Shown here: positions 1-9,095 of the stretch, piece after piece
Position numbering within the stretch: position 1 is the stretch's first letter
Layout: each line of letters starts with the position of its first letter
Origin: CAWVSB01 sp036960375
GTDB lineage: Bacteria; Pseudomonadota; Gammaproteobacteria; Pseudomonadales; CAWVSB01
Length of the DNA: 64,000 nt
Direction of reading: 5' to 3'
NCBI GenBank assembly: GCA_036960375.1
Contig: JBALVY010000001.1
Span: 744,001 to 808,000 of the forward strand
Notes under the pieces: model-generated
The model's database searches: none
The model's input: the letters and a program-made list of their open reading frames with translations, nothing else
What the model was told of the DNA's origin: nothing
Made by a program: the position numbers and the translations under genes

Positions 1-1328
1 AGAGCTTGTGGGCTTGTTATAGTCTGGCTAAACAGGTGCTGGTCGAGGCCTGACCACTGCGGGTTTTGCCGGCAGCGTTTTATCCATTTCGACCAGTCTT
101 TGGGTAACGGTGAGGCCTTAGACTCAATAGTGACAGGGGCCTGACTGGCGTGACCGCGATGCTGAAGAAGCTTTGCCAGGCTAATTTGTCGCATGAGGAG
201 GGCTTGCAGAGTAGTGTCATCGGCACAGTGAAAACTCTCACGATGCCACTTTGCGTTGAGTTCCTTGCGAAAGCGGTTGCCGGTACTGAGGCCTGCGCCA
301 ATTAGTGCACCAATACCTGTCGCTGCGCCTAAACTGAGCCCGCCGGTAAGCAGATCTACACCTGCGCCGACAGCAGCACCTTTGGCCGCGCCACTGCTGA
401 TTTTAATACCAAGCTGCTGCAGGGTTTGTGCTGCAAACAAGTCCATTTTCCACTGTCCATCCTGTACTGGAAGATCGTCGGCATTTAATTCACTTTGTTT
501 GAAGTGAAATAGCTGCAGAAGCTGTTGGGCGCAACGGTTTTCAGCATTTCTTACTTGATTTTGCAGTTGTAATTTAGCCGCATCTATATCTCCATGCTGC
601 GTTATTTGACGGTAGCTGGCGACATCAATAATTAATTTTGCCACTACGCTGCTAGCAGATTCCTGCAGTTTCAGCCATTGGCTGGCGCGTTCTTCCATCA
701 GTAATTGCAGGCTGTCTTGATGGGTAGAAAGCAGGCTTTGCATTTGACGGAACAGCCGTTGCTCGCCATTGGCATCGTAGACTACTGAGTCAAAGTTTAT
801 CGTTGCATGGAAGTTGAGGCGGGCCAATTGTGCTTGCCAGCTATCGGCATTGTTGGGCCGTTGGCTAACAAAGTTGAGTACGGGAATAAGTGGTCTGGCG
901 GCGTAGCCCAAAATTTGCAGTTCATCCTTATATTTTCCAAGCAACTGTTCCTGTGCATCGATAACATACAGTATCAGGTCGCATTGCAGGATAAGTCGCA
1001 ACACTTTTGCCTCTTGGGAAAACACCGCATAGGTTTCTTCCTGCTCCAGAAAGTCATTGATACGCTCGATGCCGTCACTGCGTGGCGTTTTGGCTAGCTC
1101 ATCGAGAATGGCTAGCAGGGCAATAGAATCCTCAAGTCCCGGTGTATCAAACAGCTCCAGAACTTCTCGGTTTGCTGCCCGAATACTGGCTCCCTCGACA
1201 TGGCGGGTGGTACTGGGGCGGCTTGATACGACACCAAAATTCTCGTCGCGTAATAAAGTGCGTAGTAGAGATGTCTTGCCAACGTTGGTATGGCCTACCA
1301 CCGCGATGCGTAATGGAGCGTTTGTCAT
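1..1328 (-). CDS. GTPase with DUF3482 C-terminal region (3' end outside window)
   Basis: 442 codons are visible and no stop is reached before the window edge, so the C-terminus is missing. The N-terminus carries a TRAFAC-type GTPase domain: P-loop GHTNVGKTSLLR near residues 11-22 and a G3 motif DTPGLED near residue 62. The C-terminal half has a glycine/alanine-rich stretch (about residues 330-365, GAAKGAAVGAG...GIGALIGAG) that looks membrane-inserting, as in the DUF3482 family. The ATG overlaps the stop of the upstream DUF2868 gene (ATGA, 1325-1328), which indicates translational coupling. The two families are commonly paired; their function is unknown. A membrane-remodelling or transport-linked GTPase is possible, but that is inference. 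Confidence 0.85.
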   Translation of the reverse strand, partial: MTNAPLRIAVVGHTNVGKTSLLRTLLRDENFGVVSSRPSTTRHVEGASIRAANREVLELFDTPGLEDSIALLAILDELAKTPRSDGIERINDFLEQEETYAVFSQEAKVLRLILQCDLILYVIDAQEQLLGKYKDELQILGYAARPLIPVLNFVSQRPNNADSWQAQLARLNFHATINFDSVVYDANGEQRLFRQMQSLLSTHQDSLQLLMEERASQWLKLQESASSVVAKLIIDVASYRQITQHGDIDAAKLQLQNQVRNAENRCAQQLLQLFHFKQSELNADDLPVQDGQWKMDLFAAQTLQQLGIKISSGAAKGAAVGAGVDLLTGGLSLGAATGIGALIGAGLSTGNRFRKELNAKWHRESFHCADDTTLQALLMRQISLAKLLQHRGHASQAPVTIESKASPLPKDWSKWIKRCRQNPQWSGLDQHLFSQTITSPQA

Positions 1329-2740
1329 ATTGGCTCCGTCTGCATTTCGTGCACAATGATGTTGTCCGGCAGCAAGCCCGCGGCCTGTGCAATTTGATAC
1401 CAATCACCAATGCGCTGCAGTACCTCTTGATCGTCCAACCGTTGTCTTAACTGGGTCTCGTTACTCAGTGCCAGCCAGAGTGAGCCCTTTTGTCTACCCT
1501 GAATGTCCTTGAGATATCGGGCCATGCCGCGATCCGGACTGCTCAGCAGTGAACTCACCAGAATTAAGGCTTGTTCGGGTGAACTGTCGATGTTAACCAG
1601 CGCATGCTGTTGGCTTTGTGCATCGACAGTGATGCCCAGGTTGGCGTCACTGTCGATGCCAGTTGGTGGCCATTGTGTTTTACACTGGTCGAGATCAAGT
1701 CCTAAATAACGCGCGTTCTGGATCTCCGGTAGAGGGATATGTACTCCGGCCAGTTTGACGGCATCTGGCAGTTTGATATCTGCTTTATCAATGATACCGG
1801 TAGAGCGGGAAAGAGGAGACAACTGTTGCCTTAACTCGATGTAATAGGGCAGTGACAGGTCCAGTTCCACTCTGCCCATAGCTTTTCCCTGCCGCCAAAA
1901 GCTCAGTTCTAGTAACAGTAGCCGGGGGACTATGCCATAACAGAGCAGGCCGATAAGAAGCAGCGTGGCCCATGCTTGTCGCGAAGCGGCAAGTACGTCG
2001 GCTGCCGCGCCTGGTCTACTGGCCAGAATAGTGGCAGCATCGGGTACGTTGATGCCTAATTTGGCTGGCAGCCAGGTAAGCGCGTGGGCCAAACTGACCA
2101 GAGTCTGTTCGTTGAGTAGTGTGGTTTCCCAGATAAAATCATATTGTCGGAACATCAATAGTGCGGTTGCGGTAATGAGCGAGCCCGAAAGCATAAACAG
2201 CCACATAGCGTGGGATACAACAGCAAAGCTCCAGCGCCCAACCGGTTTGCTACCGAGTGTTTGTAGCCAGCTAATGCCGCCTGCTGAAGAGCAAGCACAG
2301 AACTTGGTGGCAATAGACTGTAGCCAGTCTCGTCCACCAGTGAAGGTTGATTCCTTTGTTGTCAGAAAAGACAAAAACCACCAGCTGAGAGAAAAAAAGT
2401 TGAGACCTAATAAAGCCAGCATGAGGCTAAATATATTGACCTCTTCGCGGCTAGTATTGAAAGCGCTAGCGGCCGCCATCATTCCGGCCAGCACGCCAAC
2501 CGCTAGCAATAACGTCAGTAACACCAGAGTTCTGTAACGGGTACGTGATATCGCTTTGCCGAACAAGGGTTGGCCAAGGGCTCTACCGCGTTGCAATATC
2601 TTTTGTTCAATAGTTGCCTGAGTCCCGAGCAGGCTGCGGTTCATTAGAGGAGAATCTTGTACGGCTTCACCCTGCGCGTTTTCATGAGCCCGCAGAGCTT
2701 CTGTTAGTACATAGTTGTCAAATGTGGGACGTGTCTTCAT
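1325..2740 (-). CDS. DUF2868 multi-pass membrane protein
   Basis: 471 aa. Four strongly hydrophobic segments are visible: about residues 68-92, 101-126, 171-197 and 257-277. Two flank a central soluble loop, and a long soluble C-terminal domain of about 190 residues follows. This layout and the coupling to a DUF3482 GTPase fit the DUF2868 family. The gene heads a two-gene operon, its stop overlapping the ATG of the GTPase by 4 bp. No enzymatic motif is apparent. It probably acts in the inner membrane with the GTPase; the actual role is unknown. Confidence 0.8.
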   Translation of the reverse strand: MKTRPTFDNYVLTEALRAHENAQGEAVQDSPLMNRSLLGTQATIEQKILQRGRALGQPLFGKAISRTRYRTLVLLTLLLAVGVLAGMMAAASAFNTSREEVNIFSLMLALLGLNFFSLSWWFLSFLTTKESTFTGGRDWLQSIATKFCACSSAGGISWLQTLGSKPVGRWSFAVVSHAMWLFMLSGSLITATALLMFRQYDFIWETTLLNEQTLVSLAHALTWLPAKLGINVPDAATILASRPGAAADVLAASRQAWATLLLIGLLCYGIVPRLLLLELSFWRQGKAMGRVELDLSLPYYIELRQQLSPLSRSTGIIDKADIKLPDAVKLAGVHIPLPEIQNARYLGLDLDQCKTQWPPTGIDSDANLGITVDAQSQQHALVNIDSSPEQALILVSSLLSSPDRGMARYLKDIQGRQKGSLWLALSNETQLRQRLDDQEVLQRIGDWYQIAQAAGLLPDNIIVHEMQTEPI

Positions 2741-2864
2741 GGTCTTATGATTTCAGATATCTGTCTGTTTGCATAGAGTATAGATAAGTTCTGCTTAGAT
2801 CAGACCTAGCATGCCACTGCAGATAAAATAGCCGCGCCGAGTTCAAACATAATCTGTAAAAACT

Positions 2865-3302
2865 CTATTCTACGGTGATGGTGATTTTATCAGAGATCAC
2901 TGGCTGTTCGTGTGGCACATGCAGATGATTGCCCAGCAGTAGTTGCAAAGTGTGTTCGCCAGGGCTTAGCTCAATCGAGGTTTCTGTCTGCCCGCCACCA
3001 AAGTGCTTGATATGTTCCGTCGCAGGCAGAGGTTGAGATAAATCAGGTAATTCGTCTACATCGATTAGCAGATGATGATGGCCGGTATTGGATTTTTCTA
3101 CCCCGGCTGGCGCCACGCCCATTGCTGACAGGCCAAATTTTACGCTTACAGGGCTGCTGACAGTTTGGCCTTGGCTAGGGCTTATAAAGTATACCTCTGC
3201 GTTTTCAGGGGCGGGGCTGGACAAGTTGGAGGCCGATACAATGCCGGTCAGACACAACGCCAGCGTGGCAGTGAGAAGTCTATTGCTTGTGAATATGCTC
3301 AT
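2865..3302 (-). CDS. Exported DUF4399 protein
   Basis: 145 aa. A signal peptide is clear (residues 1-24, hydrophobic core LLTATLALCLTGIVSA), so the protein should be periplasmic. The mature part is a single DUF4399 domain with the family's SPSQGQTVSSPVSVKFG start, a GHHHLLIDV histidine cluster near residue 75 and the repeat-like GEHTLQLLLGNHLHVPH near the end. The fold is probably an immunoglobulin-like beta sandwich. The histidines could bind metal, but that is inference. It lies alone on the minus strand, 59 bp from the next gene (ytoQ). A TGGAA element precedes the ATG. Confidence 0.8.
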   Translation of the reverse strand: MSIFTSNRLLTATLALCLTGIVSASNLSSPAPENAEVYFISPSQGQTVSSPVSVKFGLSAMGVAPAGVEKSNTGHHHLLIDVDELPDLSQPLPATEHIKHFGGGQTETSIELSPGEHTLQLLLGNHLHVPHEQPVISDKITITVE

Positions 3303-3361
3303 GGTTAAATTCCAGTCTATTATTCGTTATCTAAATTGTACGCGTGGTAATCGTTGTGATG

Positions 3362-3802
3362 TCAGCCGCGGATTACATATTTTAGCGTGTCTACCACTTC
3401 TTGTGGTGTTGTTGTCCAGGCCAGTGCGCCTGCGTCGACTTCTTTTAAGGGGTGAATGAGGTCTTCGTCGTGTAGCGTGATATAGGGCTTGTTTAGTGCC
3501 GCGCAATAACCGGCATCAAAGGCGGCATTCCATTGTTTATATTTGTCTCCGAAGCGAATTACCACAATATCGGCTTTCTCTATCAAGACTTTGGTACGAA
3601 TAGCGTTAACTTTGGCTGATTTATGATCACGCCAGAACCCATCGCTGGTGGGTTTGAGATGATCTCCGGCCGCATCGCTAGCATCGTGGTGAGTTACCGC
3701 CGAAGTAAAAGTTACCGGCAGGCCCGCATTGCCGGCTCCTTGCTCAATTTGTTCGCGCCAGTTGGTGTGAATTTCTCCTGACAGATAAACAGTCCAGTTC
3801 AT
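3362..3802 (-). CDS. ytoQ: YtoQ family protein
   Basis: 146 aa, the usual size of YtoQ. It starts NWTVYLSGEIHTNWREQI, the family's characteristic N-terminus, and contains SDGFWRDHKSAKVNAIRTKVLIEKADIVVIRFGDKYKQWN, typical of the nucleoside 2-deoxyribosyltransferase-like fold to which YtoQ belongs. AAGGA sits 8 nt before the ATG. It is divergent from mrcB with about 170 bp between. The biochemical function of YtoQ is not established as far as I know. Confidence 0.85.
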   Translation of the reverse strand: MNWTVYLSGEIHTNWREQIEQGAGNAGLPVTFTSAVTHHDASDAAGDHLKPTSDGFWRDHKSAKVNAIRTKVLIEKADIVVIRFGDKYKQWNAAFDAGYCAALNKPYITLHDEDLIHPLKEVDAGALAWTTTPQEVVDTLKYVIRG

Positions 3803-3974
3803 GGTGTATTCCTTGCTCTATGACATTGAGGGTCTATGCAGCGCAATAGCCCTCTCAGTAGCCGGTTTTCATGATTGATTCAGCTTAACATGGTTTGAAT
3901 GATGGGCAGGTCTCATTATAGGGCTTGTATGTTGAGATGCCAGCAAGGCTATACTGTAGCAATAGGAATATGAG

Positions 3975-6269
3975 GTGAGTGTGGCCAAGGTAAAAGACAA
4001 AAAAAGTAGTGGTTTTTGGTGGAAGTTGATGCTGGTGTTAGCCGTTATCGGGCTCGCGGTTATGATCTATCTGGATGCCACAATTCGAGCTACATTTGCA
4101 GGCAAGAAATGGTCGGTACCTGCGATTGTTTATGCCAGGCCGCTCGAGATTTATCAGGGCGCCGAGCTGACGCTTGAGGATTTAAAAACTGAGCTGGCCC
4201 AGCTGGGTTATCGATTTGTGTCTCGCGTCAGCAAGCCAGGTCAGGTTGCAGTGAAAGGTAATCGGGTCAATATTTATACACCTGGCTTTCAATTCCCAGA
4301 CGATTTGGAGCCTTCCCGGCGTATAGAGTTACGACTTGATAGTGGTGTGGTTTCCGACCTGGTAAGCAATGACGGTGCCGCTCTACTACGTCTTGAGCCC
4401 TTACCCATAGGCGGTATATATCCCTCCCACAACGAAGACCGTTTACTGGTGCAATTGTCTGAGGTACCGATGTCGCTGCAGGATATGCTAGTGGCGGTGG
4501 AGGACGATGATTTTTACCGTCACTTCGGCGTTTCTTTGCGGGGTATCGCCAGGGCGGTGGTGGCGAATATCAAGAGCCAGGGCATCTCGCAGGGCGCATC
4601 TACGCTGACCCAGCAGCTGGTTAAAAATTATTATCTCAGCGCAGAGCGCACCTTTTCGCGCAAGGTACAGGAAGCCTTAATGGCCTTGTTGCTGGAATTG
4701 CATTTCAGTAAAGCAGAGATTTTGGAAGGTTATATTAATGAAATTTATCTGGGTCAAGATGGTCCGCGGGCGGTTCATGGTTTTGGTTTGGCCAGTCAAT
4801 ATTATTTCAACCGAACACTGGCCAGCTTGTCGATAGATCAACAGGCTTTATTAGTTGCTCTGGTTAGGGGGCCGAGTTATTACAACCCCTGGCGCAACCC
4901 TGAGCGGGCCTTAAAGCGCCGCAATAGGGTTTTGGATATTGCTGTGCGCGAGAATCGTCTGGATCGCGCTTCGGCGGAGCAGGCGAAGGCCCGTCCATTG
5001 GCAATGGGTGAGCGTGCAACGACGCAACGTCGGCGCTATCCAGCGTATCTCGATCTGGTACGCAGGCAGTTGCAGCGGGATTATAAAGTTGAGGACTTGA
5101 ATTCCAGTGGGCTATCAATTTTTACCCACTTTGATCCTCTGGTACAGGCTAGCGCAGAATCCAGCTTGACGCGTGCAATTGCCAAACATGAATCCAGCGG
5201 GGTGAGCGCAGAACTGGAGGGTGCTGTGGTCATTACACGGCCCAATACAGGTGCGGTGATTGCCGTAGTAGGTGGCAAAAATTCCCGTTTTGCCGGTTTT
5301 AATCGCGCTGTCGATGCGCGTCGTCAGGTGGGTTCACTGCTGAAACCTGCGGTATATCTAGCGGCCCTTGAGCAGCCCTCTGTCTATAATCTGGCAAGTC
5401 CTGTTAACGACGATGAATATACACTGAGTTTGCCCAATGGTGATGAATGGTCGCCTAAAAACTATGATCTTGAAAATCATGGTGATGTATTGTTATATCG
5501 GGCATTAGCGAATTCCTATAATCAGGCAACGGCGCGTCTGGGTAACGAGATAGGGCTGGATCGTGTGCTGGATACAGTACGTCGGCTGGGGGTGGAGCAG
5601 AGCTTGCCTGAGCTGCCCTCAATTACCCTGGGTGCTGTGGGTCTGGTTCCGCTGGAAGTCGCACAAATGTATCAAACATTGGCGGCCGATGGTTTTTATA
5701 CACCGCTTTTAACAATCAATGCAGTGCTAGAGCCCGGTGGTCGACTGCTAAAAAGTTATCCGCTGGATGTGGATCAACGTTTCGATGCAGAATCGATTTA
5801 TTTACTGCGCCATGCGCTGCAGGCGGTGACTCGCGAGGGCACCGCCAAGTCTCTGAGTTGGTTGTTACCCGATTTTGCAGTGGCCGGTAAAACCGGTACC
5901 ACGGATGATTTGCGCGATAGTTGGTTTGCTGGATTTTCCGGTGATATGCTGGCTGTTGTATGGATGGGCCGCGATGACAATGGCAGTACGGGCCTGACCG
6001 GCTCCAGTGGTGCACTGCGGGTGTGGGCAGAAATTCTTCGCGCACATTCTCGATTGCCTATTCAGAACTTGCCCCCTCAAAATATTGCTATTGGCTGGGT
6101 GGATAACAACACCGGACAAGGTAGCCAGCAGTCGTGCACAGCGGCCATTCCACTGCCGTTTATAGTAGGCTATGAGCCATCGGAAGAAATTCGCTGTCAG
6201 CAGCAGGGCGCTAACAAGGTATTTGATGGGCTGCGAGATTGGTTTCGTGGGTTACGGGATAAAATGTGA
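3975..6269 (+). CDS. mrcB: Penicillin-binding protein 1B (bifunctional glycosyltransferase/transpeptidase)
   Basis: 764 aa class A PBP that polymerises and crosslinks peptidoglycan. In order: a short cytoplasmic tail; a membrane anchor (residues 14-34); a PBP1b-type UB2H-like region (about 60-140); a GT51 domain with catalytic Glu176 in AVEDDDFYRHFG and QGASTLTQQLVKN; and a transpeptidase domain with SLLK (Ser454), SYN (514-516) and KTGT (639-642). All key residues are present. Starts are GTG; the GTG at 3981 is an alternative with a better-spaced GAGGTGA. Its stop overlaps the start of the downstream lipoprotein gene, which points to a functional pair. Confidence 0.96.
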   Translation: MSVAKVKDKKSSGFWWKLMLVLAVIGLAVMIYLDATIRATFAGKKWSVPAIVYARPLEIYQGAELTLEDLKTELAQLGYRFVSRVSKPGQVAVKGNRVNIYTPGFQFPDDLEPSRRIELRLDSGVVSDLVSNDGAALLRLEPLPIGGIYPSHNEDRLLVQLSEVPMSLQDMLVAVEDDDFYRHFGVSLRGIARAVVANIKSQGISQGASTLTQQLVKNYYLSAERTFSRKVQEALMALLLELHFSKAEILEGYINEIYLGQDGPRAVHGFGLASQYYFNRTLASLSIDQQALLVALVRGPSYYNPWRNPERALKRRNRVLDIAVRENRLDRASAEQAKARPLAMGERATTQRRRYPAYLDLVRRQLQRDYKVEDLNSSGLSIFTHFDPLVQASAESSLTRAIAKHESSGVSAELEGAVVITRPNTGAVIAVVGGKNSRFAGFNRAVDARRQVGSLLKPAVYLAALEQPSVYNLASPVNDDEYTLSLPNGDEWSPKNYDLENHGDVLLYRALANSYNQATARLGNEIGLDRVLDTVRRLGVEQSLPELPSITLGAVGLVPLEVAQMYQTLAADGFYTPLLTINAVLEPGGRLLKSYPLDVDQRFDAESIYLLRHALQAVTREGTAKSLSWLLPDFAVAGKTGTTDDLRDSWFAGFSGDMLAVVWMGRDDNGSTGLTGSSGALRVWAEILRAHSRLPIQNLPPQNIAIGWVDNNTGQGSQQSCTAAIPLPFIVGYEPSEEIRCQQQGANKVFDGLRDWFRGLRDKM

Positions 6270-6751
6270 GAGAAATTTTGAATCTAATGCGAGCAATAAG
6301 CCTGTTATGTCTGCCGTGGATATTAGTGGCCTGTGGCACGGTGCCAGTCTCTGCTCCCGTGGAAGATGTTAATCAGCCACCGATAAGTAGCCAACCGGGG
6401 GAAGTCAGTACCCCTACTCCAACGTTTGAACCTGCCGAGCCCGTTATTCAGCCCAAGCCCGCCGCAGTTGATAGCGTGGCAGAGGCGCCTGCTGCGGTGG
6501 CGTCGTTACTGCAGCGTGCGCAGCAACAGGAACAAGACGGTGATAGCGAGGCGGCAATTGCCTCATTAGAGCGGGCAGTTCGCATTGCCCCCCGCTATCC
6601 CGAGAGTTATTTTCGCTTGGCAGAGTTGCGTTACCAGCAGGGAAGTTACAGTCAGGCTCGATCATTGGCTCAAAAAACCCTCAGCCTGGGAGCTGAGGGC
6701 TGGTTGCGCGGGCAGGCGCAGGCTTTAGTCGATAAAACATCGGCTCACTAG
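6266..6751 (+). CDS. TPR outer-membrane lipoprotein, candidate LpoP-type PBP1b activator
   Basis: 161 aa from a GTG overlapping the mrcB stop; an ATG at 6287 gives a more standard lipoprotein signal, so the exact start is open. The lipobox is LVAC, followed by a proline-rich linker (VSAPVEDVNQPPISSQPG...) of about 50 residues and then a C-terminal tetratricopeptide unit (about residues 80-155: RAQQQEQDGDSEAAIASLERAVRIAPRYPESYFRLAELRYQQGS). In Pseudomonas aeruginosa, LpoP is a TPR lipoprotein that activates PBP1b. The matching architecture and the overlap with mrcB suggest the same role here; this is inference from family knowledge. Confidence 0.85.
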   Translation: MREILNLMRAISLLCLPWILVACGTVPVSAPVEDVNQPPISSQPGEVSTPTPTFEPAEPVIQPKPAAVDSVAEAPAAVASLLQRAQQQEQDGDSEAAIASLERAVRIAPRYPESYFRLAELRYQQGSYSQARSLAQKTLSLGAEGWLRGQAQALVDKTSAH

Positions 6752-6772
6752 CCGGGATTATTCAGAGGTGCC

Positions 6773-8254
6773 CTAGGTCTCAATAAGATTATACAGGCCG
6801 TCGGGGCGAGGGCTAAACACCAGTTCGCGATTAATGCAGGCCGGGATTTCGCCGGGCAGGTGGCTGACAAAAAGAATCTGTGTATTGGTCTGTTGAGCAA
6901 TCACGTTGACCATGCGTAAGAAAACATCCCGGTTGTATTCATCCAAACCTGTACAAGCTTCATCCAGAATGAGAACGGGCGGGTATTTCACCATCGCCCG
7001 TGCCAGCAGTATCATGCGTTGCTGGCCATAAGACAGGCGGTTAAACAGTTTTTTCTCCAGCTCGCTGATACCCAGAGCGCGCATCCAGGCGCGTGCTGTT
7101 TTAGCCTCGCAGCCGCCATATTCCCGATACAGGCCTACTGAATCATAAAAGCCGGATACCACCGCTTCAAAGGCGGTGCTGCCGCGGGGGTATTGATCGT
7201 GCAGATGATTGTTCACAATGCCAAATTTTTGTTTGATATCCCATACCGATTCACCGCTGCCGCGGCGCTGCCCAAACAGGAATATATGCTGGCCGTAGGC
7301 TTTGTGATTGTCACCGGTCATCAGGCTTAGCAGGGTAGATTTTCCGCAACCGTTGGGTCCACTAATAGCGATGTGATCACCGTAGTTGAGGGTGAAGTTG
7401 ATATTATCCAGAACTGTTTGCTCGCCGTAGGCAACCTGCACATTCTCCATATGTACCAGCGCCTGACCCGGTGGCGGGATATAGATTTTCAGCATCGGGT
7501 CGGCTTCGGGCAAGTTGTCGGGCAGAGGCGGCAAAGGTGGAAATAGTGCCGTAAAGGCCGGGCTATGCAGAATGTCTGCTGTACCGCCCTGTGCACTTAT
7601 TGCCAGCTGAGCGAGTAAGGCCAGGTGGGTAATGCCCGGCAGGATATCTTCGCGCCGCCGGGTCAGCAGAACAATACTGAGCTGCTCAGACATGAGTTCT
7701 GTAATCAGTTGCGCCACCTGTAGCTTGGCGGTGCGATCAAGGCCTTCCATCGGGTTGTCAAGAATCAGTACTCTGGGTTTCTCCAAAATGGTGCGTAATA
7801 TCAGTACTTTGCGCATCTCGCCCGAGGAGATAAAACGAATGCCGCGGCTTAATACGTGGGCCAGACGAAAGCGTTCTACCCACTCTTCAAAATGGCGGTC
7901 GGCCGGTCGACCCTGCAGTATGGTTTGTTGAGCAGAAGTGCCAGGGTCAAAAGCGTCTTCGCGCAGTTCGCTGTCGTCAAAACGCTGGTCGTATTCGTAG
8001 AGTGCCTGCTGTTCTTCAAAAGACACATAGGCTACGCCACTTTTGGCGTCGATGTCCTTATGGTAGTGGATGCTACCCTGAGCGATGGGTATGCGGTGGC
8101 CTATGATTTTGGCAACTGCGGTCTTGCCCGAACCGTTGCCACCGACTAATGCCCAGTGTTCTCCAGCTTGTAATGTCCAGCAGAGATTCAGGATGGTGTT
8201 GTCGCGGTTTAGGTTGCAATGAATTTTTTGCAGTGTCACTAAGGCTTGGGACAT
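6773..8254 (-). CDS. ModF-like protein with two fused ABC ATPase domains
   Basis: 493 aa with two ABC nucleotide-binding domains and no membrane segments. Domain 1 has Walker A GGNGSGKT (about 38-45), signature ISSGEMRK and Walker B VLILDNP. Domain 2 has Walker A GPNGCGKST (about 299-307), signature LSYGQQRM, Walker B VLILDEA and H-loop FVSH. Length and motifs such as LLSLMTGD and FGQRRGSGESVWDIK match E. coli ModF. In domain 1 the catalytic Glu after Walker B is Asn and no H-loop His is seen (LLTRRRED), so it is probably a degenerate site. No molybdate genes are nearby, so the substrate or partner is unknown. Confidence 0.85.
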   Translation of the reverse strand: MSQALVTLQKIHCNLNRDNTILNLCWTLQAGEHWALVGGNGSGKTAVAKIIGHRIPIAQGSIHYHKDIDAKSGVAYVSFEEQQALYEYDQRFDDSELREDAFDPGTSAQQTILQGRPADRHFEEWVERFRLAHVLSRGIRFISSGEMRKVLILRTILEKPRVLILDNPMEGLDRTAKLQVAQLITELMSEQLSIVLLTRRREDILPGITHLALLAQLAISAQGGTADILHSPAFTALFPPLPPLPDNLPEADPMLKIYIPPPGQALVHMENVQVAYGEQTVLDNINFTLNYGDHIAISGPNGCGKSTLLSLMTGDNHKAYGQHIFLFGQRRGSGESVWDIKQKFGIVNNHLHDQYPRGSTAFEAVVSGFYDSVGLYREYGGCEAKTARAWMRALGISELEKKLFNRLSYGQQRMILLARAMVKYPPVLILDEACTGLDEYNRDVFLRMVNVIAQQTNTQILFVSHLPGEIPACINRELVFSPRPDGLYNLIET

Positions 8255-8320
8255 GGCTTGCCAATTTGCTGGAAGAATTAATCAGGTGGGTTAGTATAGC
8301 GTGTTTGAAACAGGATTCTT

Positions 8321-8926
8321 ATGAGCAGTCTGGCAAATCTCGGTGAGTCCCTAAAGCGTTATAGGGCGACACTTGAACCTTCGCGTCATCAGCAGCGTCG
8401 CTCAGCGGTGACTATGCTGCTGCATGAGCGCAGCGGTGAGGTGGAAGTGTTGATGATAGAGCGGGCTACCCATGAAGGTGATCCCTGGTCGGGTCATATG
8501 GCATTTCCCGGCGGGCGGATGGATGAAGCCGATATTCATAGCTATGCCGCTGCGCTGCGAGAGTGCAGTGAAGAAGTGGGCATTGATGTGGAACATTATG
8601 GCCACTATTTAAGCCGCCTGTCGGAACTACCGACCCATCTGAGGACTGGCACTAGTGCCATGTGGGTGACGCCCTTCGTATTCGCTTTGCATCGTGAGCC
8701 GCCATTACACCCCAACTACGAAGTCGCTGATACCATTTGGGTGCCGCTGTCTTTTCTGGCTGATGCCGGTAACCGGGAGACTATGCGCTGGCAGCGGGAT
8801 GATATTGATCTTGAACTGCCCTGTTACTGGTATCAGGGTAAACATATCTGGGGCCTGAGTTTGGGTATGCTGGATGAATTGTTAGTGGCGGTTGGCCTGG
8901 CTCATTTTCCTCAGCCGGCGCGTTAG
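8321..8926 (+). CDS. NUDIX hydrolase, CoA-pyrophosphatase-like
   Basis: 201 aa with one NUDIX domain. The box runs from GGRMDEADIHS to RECSEEVGI near residues 65-90, with the metal-binding REC-SEE glutamates intact. HMAFPGG just before it resembles the FPGG element of the NudL/CoA pyrophosphatase group. It is expected to hydrolyse a nucleoside diphosphate linked to another moiety, with CoA or a related compound the best guess. AGGA precedes the ATG by 7 nt. It is divergent from the ModF-like gene (66 bp between). Confidence 0.85.
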   Translation: MSSLANLGESLKRYRATLEPSRHQQRRSAVTMLLHERSGEVEVLMIERATHEGDPWSGHMAFPGGRMDEADIHSYAAALRECSEEVGIDVEHYGHYLSRLSELPTHLRTGTSAMWVTPFVFALHREPPLHPNYEVADTIWVPLSFLADAGNRETMRWQRDDIDLELPCYWYQGKHIWGLSLGMLDELLVAVGLAHFPQPAR

Positions 8927-8971
8927 TGTGGCTTTTCTCTGTCTTTGAGACCGCGACTGCAGGTATAAGTT

Positions 8972-8980
8972 TGTGGATAA
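8972..8980 (-). promoter_or_regulatory. Perfect DnaA box upstream of nrdJa
   Basis: TGTGGATAA on the plus strand is the exact reverse complement of the consensus DnaA box TTATCCACA. It lies about 300 bp upstream of the ribonucleotide reductase start. In E. coli the nrdAB promoter is controlled by DnaA through such boxes. A single 9-mer can occur by chance, so function is inferred from position. Confidence 0.5.
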
Positions 8981-9063
8981 GCTGTGTCAAAAAAAAACTT
9001 CTAAATAGCTACTAACCCGCTAGCCCAATACTGGCGTGACTTTGGCGGCATTTTATCTCCGTA

Positions 9064-9079
9064 ATCGTATATATAGATG
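9064..9079 (+). promoter_or_regulatory. NrdR box 1 (weaker)
   Basis: ATCGTATATATAGATG matches about 10 of 16 positions of the NrdR consensus acaCwAtATaTwGtgt, including the whole TATATATA-like core. Its centre is 32 bp (about three helical turns) from box 2, with 16 bp between them. This is the usual tandem arrangement of NrdR sites upstream of ribonucleotide reductase genes. Confidence 0.6.
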
Positions 9080-9095
9080 ATTTAAATACTGGCGA

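Noticed and set aside
1965..2537. 190-aa open frame on the plus strand
   Set aside because: Fully antisense to the DUF2868 gene, with no recognisable motif; the opposite strand has clear membrane segments and coupling.
8972..8980. Replication origin signal
   Set aside because: Only one DnaA box, and no dnaA, dnaN or AT-rich unwinding repeats; better explained as reductase gene control.
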